NCBI GenBank assembly: GCA_037693485.1
Contig: CM075348.1
Coordinates: forward strand, 32,048,501-32,112,500
Source of the DNA: Kitagawia praeruptora
Lineage: Eukaryota > Streptophyta > Magnoliopsida > Apiales > Apiaceae
Reading direction: 5' to 3'
Length of the DNA stretch: 64,000 bases
The position numbers were made by a program, and so were the translations under genes. This document shows positions 8,318 to 19,218 of this stretch, piece by piece. Under the pieces are notes generated by a model that had not been told where the DNA came from, did not search any database, and saw nothing but the letters and a program-made list of their open reading frames with translations. Numbering within the stretch: the first letter of the stretch is position 1; every line of letters starts with the position of its first letter.

Positions 8318-11300
8318 CTAGTCAAAACTAGAGACCATTCCTAGTTCATTGACCAGTCTTGTAAATGTAGCTTCACTCAATGGCTTGGTGAAGATATCTG
8401 CAAGTTGTTGTTCTGTAGACACAAAGTGAAGCTCAATGTTGCCTTCCTCTACATGCTCTCTGATGAAGTGATACCTTATGCTGATGTGCTTTGTCATTGA
8501 ATGTTGTACTGGATTACCTGTCATTGCAATAGCACTTTGATTATCACAGTAAATAGGTATCTTGGTATACCTTAATCCATAATCCAGCAGTTGATTCTTC
8601 ATCCATAAAATCTGTGCACAGCAGCTACCAGCAGCAATATACTATGCTTCAGCTGTAGATGTAGATATTGACTTCTGTTTCTTGCTGTACCAGGAAACAA
8701 GTCTATCACCCAGAAATTGACAACTTCCACTGGTGCTTTTTCTGTCTATCTTACATCCAGCAAAGTCTGCATCAGAGTAACCAAGAAGTTTAAACTCTGA
8801 TTCTCTTGGATACCACAGCCCCAAAGTTATAGTGCCCTTGAGATACTTGAATATCCTCTTTACTGCTGTTAAATGTGGTTCTCTTGGATCTGCCTGGAAC
8901 CTTGCACACAAACAAGTTGCATACATGATATCAGGTCTGCTAGCTGTTAAATAGAGTAGAGAACCAATCATTCCTCTGTAACTTGTCATATCTACTGATG
9001 ACCCTGCATCTTTATCCAATTTTGTTGCAGTTGCCATGGGAGTTGTTGCAGATGAACAATCAAGCATACCAAATTTCTTGAGAAGGTTTCTGGTATATTT
9101 TGCTTGATTTATAAAAATTCCATCATCTGTTTGCTTCACCTGTAGGCCTAGAAAATAACTAAGCTCTCCCATCATACTCATTTGATATCTTGATTGCATG
9201 AGTTTGGCAAACTTCTTACATAGTTTATCATTAGTAGATCCAAAAATGATGTCATCTACATATATCTGAACTAAAAGCAAGTCACTACCAGTTTGGAAGT
9301 AAAACAGAGTTTTGTCAATAGTACCTCTGTGAAATCCACTTTCTAGTAGAAATTTGGCAAGGGTTTCATACCATGCCCTTGGTGCCTGCTTAAGTCCATA
9401 GAGTGCCTTGTCTAATCTGTAGACATAGTCTGGATATTTTGGATCTACAAAACCTGGTGGTTGTTCCACAAACACTTCTTCTTCAAGTTTTCCATTCAAA
9501 AATGCACTTTTTACATCCATCTGAAACACTTTGAATTTCATGTGAGAGGCATATGCAAGAAAGATTCTGATTGCTTCCAATCTTGCCACTGGAGCAAATG
9601 TTTCATCATAGTCTATTCCTTCTTGTTGTGAGTAGCCTTTTGCAACCAGTCTTGCCTTGTTCCTTGTGATAACACCCTCACTGTCAGTTTTATTCCTGAA
9701 AACCCATTTAGTACCAACAATGGATCTGTTCTTGGGCCTTGGTACAAGTGTCCACACTTCATTTCTTTCAAATTCATTTAACTCTTCTTGCATTGCTGTT
9801 ATCCAGTCAGCATCTTTAAGAGCTTCTTCCACTTTCTTTGGCTCAGTTTGTGACAAGAATGCATGAAACAGACATTCATTTGTTGTTGCACTTCTTATCC
9901 TTACTTTTGCATCAGGATCACCAATAATCAAATCAGGTGTGTGAGATTTAGTCCATTTTCTTGCAGAAGGCAGATTGCTTCTGTCATCATGTGATCCTCC
10001 CCCTTGATCCATGCTCTCCTGATTTTCTTGGTGCCTTTCTTCATTTTCTGATGCTCCCCCTGAATGTGACTTCTCAGAATTATCAACAGAGTTTGAATCA
10101 ACAGAGTTTGATTCAGAATCATCAACTGAGTCACTTTCAGTGTTTAAATTATCACTTTGATGTGATTCTTCATGCTCCCCCTCAACTGGTTCTTCCCTTG
10201 TTTCTGATTGAAGAGTTTCTTCAGTATTTACCAGTAGAGGTTCAGAGTTTAGATCAACAGAGTTTGTCAAATTAGTCTGATCAGAGTTTACTTTTTCAGA
10301 GAATAAATCTTCATTTTCAAAGTGGAGTTGATCATGTTCATTTACTTCTTCAAGTCCAGTTATTTTCTTGTCATCAAATGACACATGAATTGATTCCATG
10401 ATCACTCTAGTTCTCATATTATAAACTCTGAATGCCTTTGTTGACAGTGGATAGCCAACAAAAATTCCTTCATCTGCCTTTAGGTCAAATTTGGTCAACT
10501 GTTCAGGATGAGTCTTCAACACAAAGCACTTGCATCCAAAAATATGAAAATATTTTAGATTTGGCTTTTTCTTCTTCACAATTTCATATGGTGTTTTACC
10601 ATGCTTGTTGATCAGTGTTGCATTTTGAGTAAAACAAGCAGTTTGAACTGCTTCTGCCCAGAAATATGTTGGCAACTTTGCTTCATCTAGCATGGTTCTG
10701 GCAGCTTCTATCAAGGTTCTGTTCTTCCTCTCCACTACACCATTTTGTTGTGGAGTGCCAGGTGCAGAAAAATCTTGTTTTATCCCTTTACTCTTGCAAA
10801 ATTCTTCCATTGATGAATTCCTGAACTCAGTTCCATTGTCACTTCTGATTATCTTCACTTGATTTTCTGACCCTTTTTCCAGTTGTAATATATGTTCTGT
10901 CAGTGTTAATGTAGTTTCATCCTTCTTTGCAAGAAAATATACCCATGTGTACCTGGTATATTCATCAACAATGACTAGAGCATATTTCTTCTTTCCAAGA
11001 GACATCACATTCACTGGACCAAAAAGATCAACATGTAGTAGATGATAAGGATCAACAATTGAAGACTCAGATTTGCTTTTGAAGGAGGCTTTTCTCTGTT
11101 TAGCCTTTTGACAAGAATCACACAGTCCTTCTACATTCAACAAGGACTTTGGTAAACCTCTCACAAGATCATTCTTTATTAGCTCATTGATGTTGTTCAG
11201 ATTCAAATGAGAGAGTTTCTTGTGCCACTTCCAACTCTCCTCACTGGACATTCTTGTTGACAGACACACTGCTTTGCCATCAGAGTTTGTTGACAATTTA

Positions 11301-11647
11301 ATTTCATATATGTTATTGTATCTGATTCCAACTAGAGCAACTTTCCCTGTAGATTTGCTGATCACTTGGCAATATTCAGGTTGAAAATCTACATGATATC
11401 CTCTGTCACAGATTTGACTCACAGATAGCAGATCATGCTTGAGTCCTGGAACCAGAGCTACATTTGTGATGATGACATTTCCAAGATTAATATTGCCATA
11501 TCCCAGTGTATGTCCTATGTTGCCATCTCCATAGGAAACTTCTGGGCCAGCCTTCTCCTCAAACTCTGATAGCAGGGCTTTATTTCCTGTCATGTGTCCT
11601 GAACATCCACTGTCCACTACTAGGGTACTAACCCTGTTGCCCTGCAA
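8318..11647 (-). pseudogene. pol: Element A pol (protease, integrase, RT, RNase H) with one nonsense codon
   Basis: This frame encodes about 1,109 residues. Protease has its active-site DSG at 12-14. Integrase shows the HHCC zinc site (H142, H147, C176, C179) and catalytic D207, D270 and E306. Residues 450-560 form an acidic, low-complexity linker rich in Asn-Ser. Reverse transcriptase carries YVDD at 796-799, and RNase H an acidic YSDADFAG block near 957. A TAG at 8642-8644 interrupts RNase H in the STAEAEY motif, where Glu is expected; the same frame then runs on to 8318. There is no ATG near the beginning: the first codon after the upstream stop is TTG. Expression must depend on frameshifting, splicing or reinitiation. 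Apart from the TAG, all catalytic motifs look intact. Confidence 0.92.
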
Positions 11648-11657
11648 TCACAAACAA

Positions 11658-13892
11658 TCACTGATTATTAGTTTTAAGGATCCAGACTTGCTTGGATCCT
11701 TTGGCTTTCTTAATTCTATTAGCTTTTGCAGCGGAATTCACATTATCAGAGTTTAAGCTAACTTTTTCAGAGTTTACATTTTCAGAGTTTACTTTAACCC
11801 ATTTCAAATTTGGTTTGGGTTCATAGTAATTATAGTAAATAGCATGATAATCTCTGCAAGTGTAAGTAGAATGCCATGTACTTCCACAGTGTTTACATAA
11901 AGTCTGTGGTCTTGTTCTCACATAATCACTCTTCACTGCAGTTTTAGAGGGTAAAGAATTAATGTTCTTATTCTTACTGCAGAAACTTGCAAGATGATTA
12001 GTGCTACCACAATTAAAGCATGTTTTTCTAGGAGCTAATGAAGCAAGCATTGGCTTAATTCCTGATGTTATGCCTACCTTTCCATTTTTGTTTTTCTTAG
12101 GTAATCTCTGTTTGTTGACAGATTTTATCTCCTTAAGCTTATGCTTGAGTTGTTTATCTGTCATTAAACCAATGTTAGCCTCTTTAACAAAAGTTTTAGC
12201 ATATGACTCTTTAACAGCCTTTTTCTGTGCTTCAGTCTTAGGTCCACCTGTTCCCATGACATTACCTTCAGATGAACGATGTGGTCTAACTTTTACCTGA
12301 TTTTCAAATCTAAGTTCATCTCCCTCAGAGTAACCTAGACCTACTGTATCTGACTGAAACACTTCTTGAGTGTCTTTACCAGAGTGTGTCCAAGTTTTAA
12401 TGATGTGTTTAGTATCCTCCAATTCAGATTCTAGTTGCTTATACTTACCTAGCAACTCCTGTTCAATAAACACTGCATCATCTCTCTCTTTTTGAATTTT
12501 ATTCATGTTCTCTAACTGTTCCTCAACAAGTTTATTTCTTTCTTTGAGTTGAGAGCACTCAGTCTTTATCCTCTCATTTTCTAAAGTCTGATCCATATAA
12601 CTGATATGCAATGCTTTAAGATAGATTCTCAATTCAGTTATATTATCAGTGTTGTAAGCATAGGTAGTTGGGGGTACCTTAAGATCATCATTTTCAGTCT
12701 GAGTAGTAGCCATGAGAGCATAGTTGACTTCCTCATCTGAATCTGAAGTGTCTGCCCAATCTCTGCCTTTGGTGTAGAGTGCCTTCTCAGTTTTACCCTT
12801 CTTGCACTCAGGAGCATAGTGACCCATCTCCTTACACTTGTAGCATTGAATCTCAGACTTATCTTTCTTACCAGATTTGAAGTCCTTTCCCTCAGATTTC
12901 TTGAAATTCTTCTTGTCAGACTTTGAGTAGTCCCTGGAGAATCTCTTTCCCTTCTTGAAGTTCTTGTATCCCATCTTCTTGAAGGTCTTTACCATCAATG
13001 CAGCCATTTGCATCATCTCCTCATCATCTTCAGAATCAGATGATTCATCTGTGTTTGAGTCAACATCAGTGTTTGATGACTCATTCTCTGAATGTATGAC
13101 TAAGGCTTTCCCTTTTGCCTTTCTCCTTGATGCCTCTATCTTTGATGGTTTCTCCTCAACCTTAAGAGCAACAGACTTTGACTTTCTACTTGATCTTTTG
13201 TTTCTCTGCTCCAATTCCAATTCATGGGTTTTGAGCAGCCCATAAATTTCATCAATCTCTGTTTCACCAAGTTCATAATTATCTCTTATAGTGGTTGTTT
13301 TCACATCCCACTTTTCAGGTAGAGAAAGAAGAAACTTGAGATTTGAGTCTTCTAAATCATACTCTTTGTTAACCAATGACAAATCATTGAGCAGTTTACA
13401 GAATCTGTCAAATGTTTCTGTCATGGTTTCATCAGACTTTGCCTCAAAGTGCTCATACTCCTGAGTGAGTATGTTTCTTCTGTTTTTCTTGATTGCAGGA
13501 GTTCCTTGACACCTAACCTCAAGTGCATCCCATATTTCCTTTGCTGATGTGCAGTTAATCACTTTATTAGACATAACATTGTCTAATGCACTGTGAAGTA
13601 AATGTCTCAATTTTGCATCCTTTGCAATAGATGAAAGATCCTCAGCAGTTAGATCTTTCTTTTCTTTTGGAATGACCTTTGATTCCTCACCAGCAGCAGC
13701 AGATAACTTTGTAGGTTTGTGAGGACCTTCATAAATTCTATCAAGGTATTCTGGATCTGTGGCTTCCAGAAACATGGTCATTTTTACCTTCCAGATTGCA
13801 TACTCTGATGGCCTAAGTATTGGAACCCTTATTGTTTCATACCTACTAACAGTAGTAGGGACTTTCTCAGATGGTGGAGGTATCTCTGCCAT
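11658..13892 (-). CDS. gag: Element A gag (nucleocapsid polyprotein)
   Basis: This 744-residue protein should form the cytoplasmic particle and package element RNA. The start is the first ATG after the primer site. Residues about 20-240 form the copia gag domain (UBN2 type). Residues 250-345 are acidic then very lysine-rich. A CCHC zinc knuckle lies at C350-C353-H358-C363, a probable coiled coil at 430-500, and two more knuckles at C625-C628-H633-C638 and C666-C669-H674-C679. Three knuckles and a long central region make it larger than ordinary copia gag, as in Sireviruses. The tail (700-720) repeats Asn-Ser residues encoded by AAACTCT, the element-wide motif. It ends in TGA; pol lies in another frame just beyond. 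Confidence 0.93.
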   Translation of the reverse strand: MAEIPPPSEKVPTTVSRYETIRVPILRPSEYAIWKVKMTMFLEATDPEYLDRIYEGPHKPTKLSAAAGEESKVIPKEKKDLTAEDLSSIAKDAKLRHLLHSALDNVMSNKVINCTSAKEIWDALEVRCQGTPAIKKNRRNILTQEYEHFEAKSDETMTETFDRFCKLLNDLSLVNKEYDLEDSNLKFLLSLPEKWDVKTTTIRDNYELGETEIDEIYGLLKTHELELEQRNKRSSRKSKSVALKVEEKPSKIEASRRKAKGKALVIHSENESSNTDVDSNTDESSDSEDDEEMMQMAALMVKTFKKMGYKNFKKGKRFSRDYSKSDKKNFKKSEGKDFKSGKKDKSEIQCYKCKEMGHYAPECKKGKTEKALYTKGRDWADTSDSDEEVNYALMATTQTENDDLKVPPTTYAYNTDNITELRIYLKALHISYMDQTLENERIKTECSQLKERNKLVEEQLENMNKIQKERDDAVFIEQELLGKYKQLESELEDTKHIIKTWTHSGKDTQEVFQSDTVGLGYSEGDELRFENQVKVRPHRSSEGNVMGTGGPKTEAQKKAVKESYAKTFVKEANIGLMTDKQLKHKLKEIKSVNKQRLPKKNKNGKVGITSGIKPMLASLAPRKTCFNCGSTNHLASFCSKNKNINSLPSKTAVKSDYVRTRPQTLCKHCGSTWHSTYTCRDYHAIYYNYYEPKPNLKWVKVNSENVNSEKVSLNSDNVNSAAKANRIKKAKGSKQVWILKTNNQ

Positions 13893-13941
13893 TGATTACT
13901 ATTGTGTTTGGATCTTTAACTGTAATAAAGTAACAGATTAG

Positions 13942-13953
13942 GCTCTGATACCA
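13942..13953 (-). other. Primer binding site of element A (initiator-Met tRNA)
   Basis: On the minus strand it reads TGGTATCAGAGC, the standard plant copia site that pairs with the 3' end of initiator-Met tRNA, two bases inside the 5' LTR. Confidence 0.92.
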
Positions 13954-13955
13954 CT

Positions 13956-14470
13956 TGTTAGGTCGAATACACAAAAAGCAATCAATTACTGTATGAGTAA
14001 CTTAACAAGAACACACTGTTTAACAATTAAAAACTGTTTGGAATTAACAATTCCTCTCTCAGTGATGTAAATATCACAGAGAGCTGCTTAGGTTACAATC
14101 AATGAATTTCTCAATGTTCGACTACCCTTCTAGGGTTAACCTAACTGTATTTATAGAACATACAGCTTCGTACAATCAGTAACTGATTCTCCTATAATCA
14201 AGCTATACAATTGATATCAATCACGATTGCTCCAGTTTTCCAAGTCAACTCAATCTCTTTGACAGCTTTCCAATCTTCAAAGATATTGCTTCCATATTTA
14301 TCTTGCATCAACCTTTAAACACTGTTGACTCTTCAGACAATACCGCTACAGAGTTTAACAACCTCTGTTGCGCTTCCAGTCAGTGTTTAACTAAACTCTG
14401 ACTGCTTCCAGCTAAACTCTGTTTTGTCACTATAGCTTCCAAACACTGTTCTCATCAATCATTTCTAACA
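13956..14470 (-). repeat. 5' LTR of element A
   Basis: This is the promoter-bearing LTR, because the element reads leftward and the primer site lies just inside at 13942-13953. In element sense the upstream U3 half is dense in CAGTGTTT/CAGAGTTT motifs. Confidence 0.95.
14148..14155 (-). promoter_or_regulatory. Probable TATA box in element A 5' LTR
   Basis: On the minus strand the sequence reads TATAAATA, set in the first half of the LTR as expected for an RNA polymerase II LTR promoter. The motif clusters lie upstream of it. Confidence 0.6.
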
Positions 14471-15000
14471 TTTTCTTCTCTAGATCACACGGCTTCATTT
14501 TCTATAATGATCCACAATGCATTACAAATTATAAATTGGAAAGCAGGAAATCGAACATATGATATATCGTAAATCTCAATACATGGCAATTATAAGCGAC
14601 GATATCATGGACAACATACAGGATAGTAGATAGATACAAGTTTGTTTTGATTATTTGTTTCAATCCGGCAAGCAAAAGATTGTAAAAGAGGAAGATGTAA
14701 CTTCAATTAAATGCCATAAGATATGTCGCAATGAGTAGTTCTAAAGTCACGTACAAAAAAATATTTTCAAATAACATGGCAAAATTGATGTGATAGTATG
14801 AACTTTTTTGATTAGTATTGTTGGTGTGAATACATGGAACCCATTTATTTATTAATACAACAAATTAGCCAAATATTTTTTGAAAAAAAATTTGGGAACC
14901 AATTTGATACTCCTAGCATCATGACAACATACAGAATAGTAGATAAATGCAAGTTTATTTTGATTATTTGTTTTAATCCGGCAAACAAAAGATTGTAAAA
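14471..15000. repeat. Host sequence with a direct duplication of about 75-95 bp
   Basis: No gene is seen. A segment at about 14624-14720 (AATCCGGCAAGCAAAAGATT core) recurs with small changes at about 14930-15000. The second copy continues at 15891-15925, after the transposon that interrupts it. Confidence 0.75.
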
Positions 15001-15880
15001 GGGTAAAATAGCTAATACATCACTGTAGTCACCTAAAACTTGCAAGTAGGCCACCAAATTAAAAAAAAAAAAATCAATCGCATAACTAAGTTACACATAT
15101 TAATCAATCGAATCATTAAGTCAGAAGTAATTTGCGCGTCCGTTAAAATCCCTTGACTTTTAACGGTGCAACTAACGTTGCTGACGTCGATCACGCCAAG
15201 TAACTTCCATGTCACACCAAGTAAGCGCCATGTCACGCCACCTCAGCACAAATCATTACCCCAAAATTAGATTAAATCAATTATCCCAAAATCATACTCC
15301 CTCCGGTCCATTATATAAGGCATTTGACTTTTCTGCACGTAACTTTAGGTGTTTTGACTACATGGCTAAAATTATTATTTTTTAAAATTTCTTTTTCTAA
15401 TTAAAAATTAAAGTATCATATTTTTATTCAAAAAAGGAAAAATTAAAAAATAATAATTTTAGCTATATAGTCAAAGCACCTAAAATTACGTGCAGAAAAG
15501 TCAAATGCCTTATATAATGGACCGGAGGGAGTATTAAATTAGGTCAAGAGAGACCAGCGATGCATACGATCGAGAGAGGCGACCAGCGATTGACGAAGGC
15601 GACAAAGACGATCGAGAGACGATCATGTAAGTTCTTTCTTCTTATCATATTTATGTTGTAGTTGGTTCTTTATCCCATTTAAGTCCATGTTGCTGGGTTT
15701 GGGGAGATAGAGCCAAGTAAGCAGTTCACCTGAGCAAAAATGTTAGATTCTTAACGGTACTGACGGGAATGATGCGACTGCAAGTTTTTAAGTACTTCAT
15801 TAGTTGATTGAAAGTTTTTTAACTTGATGAACTACTTGCAAGTTTTAGGTGATTACAGTGATGTATTAGCTATTTTACCC
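15001..15880. mobile_element. MULE-type non-autonomous transposon with 10-bp TSD
   Basis: The termini form an inverted repeat of about 49 bp, starting GGGTAAAATAGCTAATACAT at 15001 and its complement ending at 15880, with one mismatch by eye. The exact flanking duplication gattgtaaaa lies at 14991-15000 and 15881-15890. A 9-10 bp duplication with long TIRs points to the Mutator superfamily. No transposase is present. Part of the interior (15540-15630) is GC-richer with repeated gaccagcgat words and might be captured sequence, but no gene is recognisable. Confidence 0.85.
15297..15531. mobile_element. Stowaway-like MITE nested in the MULE
   Basis: Its inverted ends begin CTCCCTCCGGTCCATTATAT and it is flanked by TA on both sides, the Stowaway/mariner pattern. 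It is about 235 bp, nearly a full hairpin, with no ORF. Confidence 0.88.
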
Positions 15881-15890
15881 GATTGTAAAA

Positions 15891-16426
15891 TAGGAAGATG
15901 TAACTTCAATTAAATGCCAATAACATAACAATTTACCCATCCCTCTTATAAAGTTCCGTAACCTTGTTAAACGTAAATATAATTTCACAATATAATTGAT
16001 AGGTCTCTAAATCTCCTTGCACCGTATCTCTCCTATGATGGGCTGGATGCCTGGATTTGAGCTTAGGATTGTCATTTTGGGTTGAATCCGAACTTGGGAA
16101 TACCTGAAGCTGAAAGGGAATGCCCATATCGGGTCTCGAGAATACCTCTAATGTATTCCGGCCAAAATCTTTTTTTTTATATAATAAAGTACTTAAAAAC
16201 TTATAAATCAATATTTGTTCTACCAATTTTCGTGAACGAGTATCGAACCATGTTCTGGATCAACAAAAAATATATCCTTAACCACTTATGTTATCCAACC
16301 TGCTCATTCTAGTCAAAGTCTAAAGAGATAAAGTAGAGAGAAGATAAAGCTCACCCTTTAATCTATTGTTTAGTTTCTTCATATACCAATTTCTATAAAT
16401 TAATATAATTGGATTGGAGAATTCTA
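15891..16426. other. Intergenic, no gene seen
   Basis: The left end completes the interrupted duplication. The rest is AT-rich with a slightly GC-richer patch at 16020-16150. No ORF with recognisable similarity was found. Confidence 0.5.
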
Positions 16427-16659
16427 GTCCCTCCGTCCCATTTTATTTCACACTCTTCTTTTTGCACGCATTTCAATGTGTTTAGATGGAGTACTTATAA
16501 ATAATATTTTTTAAATTTTTTGTTTTGTATAAAAATATAGATTCTATACTTTTATACAAATCGAAAAAAATTAAAAAATATAATTCACAAATAGCCGGTC
16601 CAAAACACATTAAAGTGCGTGAAAAAGTCAGAAGGTCTTATTTTATGGGAGGGAGGTAG
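16427..16659. mobile_element. Stowaway-like MITE
   Basis: It starts GTCCCTCCGTCCCATTTTAT after TA and ends in the approximate complement ATTTTATGGGAGGGAGG before TA. The ends are imperfect, so the borders may be off by a few bases. Confidence 0.72.
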
Positions 16660-17164
16660 TATTAATTTAGAAAGATATTAATTAGTCAATAAATTAATAA
16701 TTATTAATTTATAGAAAATTTGCGATAGCAAACAAAATTAATTTTTATTAAATTTTAATCATATAAATTTAAATATAAATTATATAACTTTAATTTCAAT
16801 GCTCCAAAATTCGTTTGATAAATGAAATTTCAAACAATTTAAATGAACATAATTTTTAAATAAAACATTTATTAATTTGAGGTGACTATTAATAATTGAA
16901 TTATCTTTAATTAAATGGATGTCAATCAATACTTGGGAGTTTGGATTTGCTGAGCTTTTGTAATTTGAACCCTGCTGTTTTGAGACTAGTGAGAATTGTA
17001 CTGCACCGATTGGGCCCGGCCTATCAATAATTCATGACAAGAAACTTCTCTTTAAACTCCAAGCACATACGAGAGCCAAATGCCATATGTGGTGGGTATT
17101 TATCTTTGTAAATATGAATGGGCATCTCATCCGTCTCTTCCGATCTCAATTCAATTTCCATCCT
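16660..17164. other. AT-rich intergenic sequence, no gene seen
   Basis: The left half is extremely AT-rich. Around 16940-17100 composition is more balanced, but no ORF or RNA gene is supported. Confidence 0.5.
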
Positions 17165-17690
17165 GTTTGGATTGGAGATTTGGGAAAATTTTTGGATTTA
17201 GAATGGGGAGTGAAGGAGTGATGAATATTTTATAAAAAATTCGGGGATCGGGACGGGATCGGGAATTAGGGATCCCCATCCCGATTTTCAATTTAATATT
17301 ATTTAAATATGGATATAATTAAATTATTATAAGTAAATATATTTATATATATTATTATTGTTTATATTTTTTAATTCATTTCACAAATTAAAAGTTTTAA
17401 TAGTAAAACTTAAATTTAATTATAATAATTTAATTATATCTTATAATATAAATAAATATGAATTTGAAATGTTTTTTAGAATAGATAGTTGAATTTAAAA
17501 TATAAATTATATTTTATGATTTAGCAAATTAGTTTTATTAAAAAATTTATTAAAGAATGTATAAAATTTACTTTTAAAAAAATATTAAAAATTCCCGATT
17601 TCTCGCATGGATCCCCATTTTCCATTCGGGACGGGGATGGGGAACAAAATATTCCTCATTCGAGAATCAGGACAAGTTTGGAGAACAGCT
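17165..17690. repeat. Probable degenerate MITE with GGGATCGGG-type inverted ends
   Basis: A GC-rich block near 17235-17290 (gggatcgggacgggatcggg) is roughly mirrored by its complement near 17590-17650, around a very AT-rich centre. I cannot define ends or a target duplication, so the class is open. Confidence 0.4.
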
Positions 17691-17697
17691 ATGAATT

Positions 17698-19206
17698 TGT
17701 TAACACAAAATCACGCAAGCGTACGTGGTCACAAGTAATATATGAATAAGTCAAGTTCGTTCCCACAGAGATCTGGTTATGGTTTTAATTCAGTAGATGT
17801 ACCTATGCAACAATGTATGATTATTATTCACTGCTAAGACAATTAACAAATTTGGGTTTTAATTAACTAAAATTAACTAAGGAAGTAAATTAACAAACTA
17901 AGAATTAACTAACTAACGAGAATTTAAATCAAATTACTTATATGAGAATAAACATGAGATCCTAACTTCATTAAATACTTTGCTTAGATCTGACGCCTTT
18001 AATCACTATATGCAATGGTTATGATATCTGATCGGATAACACGAAACAAGTACACGCTACCTGTCAGCATACGTATACCAAACTAAACATACATCCACAA
18101 AAGAGATAGAAGATGAATAGACACCAATTATGCGTAGACCCTATATGTCTATAGAATTTGAAAACATAACGGTTGAAGAACAAGTTATCCATATTGATCA
18201 TATCACATAGGGCAATATAAGTATTTTCATCTTACACTACGAATCATGTTGATAAACAATCATGAAACTATGCTAGCATGGCAAGTTCTAAATCTCAAGA
18301 TCCACTTTCACTTCACTAGAGATTAACAAATTAGATGTTAGCTACGCATCTAACAATTAAGCATAACCATACGAGGATATCAGACATACATCACACACAG
18401 ATCTATAAAGCATCAAGATACTAAAGCTCCATAAATAAATCTGTTAGAATCCCATGACAACGATTAGTTCGTAATTGAACCTCTCGTCATCATGGGATCA
18501 AGTGAAACCATGATAAAAACAAAGTATGAAAAGATACAAATAAACCTAAGTAATTGATATATAATGGTGATACAAATTACAATGCTAGGATGTGTTTAAA
18601 TATGCTCTAGAAGTCTTGCCCAGCAAGAAAATACCAAAACAGAATTATAATAGAATTTTTGTAAAATACGTTTCGTAAACTGATTCTGTTTTGAAGGAAA
18701 ATTCGTAGCTGACTTTTATTCAGTATTTCTGGACCGTTTCAGTTGTAATTGGACCTCTGAACCACTTTAGAATGAAAGAGAATCTCGTTAGCTTCGCGTG
18801 GACAGTAAGATCGTCCAAAACGGACTTGTAGAACTCAAGATATGGCCCAAACATTGAATCGGGATTTTCAGGACAAAATTTTGGAATTGGCAGAATATCT
18901 CGTGCGCCGCAGCGCACTAACCAGGCTACAGCGTGGCCTGGGGTCTGTTCAAGATTGTAGAAAATGTCGTTGTCTTCGCGTGAGTTGTAAGATCACTGAA
19001 TTCGGACTTCTAGAACTCCAGATATGGCCAAAACAGTGCAGACTGCGCAACCTACCCGGAAAATCCGAATTTTAATCAATTTAACCTCCAACTCTTAGTT
19101 CTGCAAAACTCAACGAAAACACATTAAACACACCACATACTTGAGGTCAAGTAATCAATTTAAGCCGATACGAAGCATTCCAAGTGGATATAAAATCCAC
19201 TTATCA
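17698..19206 (-). repeat. 3' LTR of the Athila-like element
   Basis: It is about 1,509 bp, ends in ATCCACTTATCA, and is followed inward by the PPT. It differs from the other LTR by small indels near 18190 and 18873. Confidence 0.93.
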
Positions 19207-19218
19207 CACCCCCAAACT
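19207..19218 (-). other. Polypurine tract of the Athila-like element
   Basis: In element sense it reads AGTTTGGGGGTG, directly upstream of the 3' LTR. Confidence 0.85.

Larger units (their letters stand above)
1943..14470 (-). mobile_element. Element A: complete Sirevirus-like Ty1/copia retrotransposon
   Basis: It has two 515-bp LTRs, each TGTTAG...CTAACA, and a perfect 5-bp target duplication ttttc (1938-1942 and 14471-14475). On the minus strand the order is 5' LTR, initiator-Met primer site, gag, pol, a 2-kb untranslated gap, two extra ORFs, PPT and 3' LTR. The 12.5-kb size, large gag and long ORFs after pol match the Sirevirus (SIRE/Maximus) lineage of copia elements. By eye the LTRs differ at only two positions, so insertion was recent. 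A TAG in RNase H probably makes this copy non-autonomous. Confidence 0.95.

Noticed and set aside
8642..8644. Programmed stop-codon readthrough in element A pol
   Set aside because: The TAG interrupts a conserved RNase H motif where Glu is expected and its context is not a known readthrough type.
15540..15630. Captured gene exon in the MULE (GC-rich, followed by an ATGTAAGT-like donor)
   Set aside because: No frame gives a recognisable protein; the evidence is only composition.
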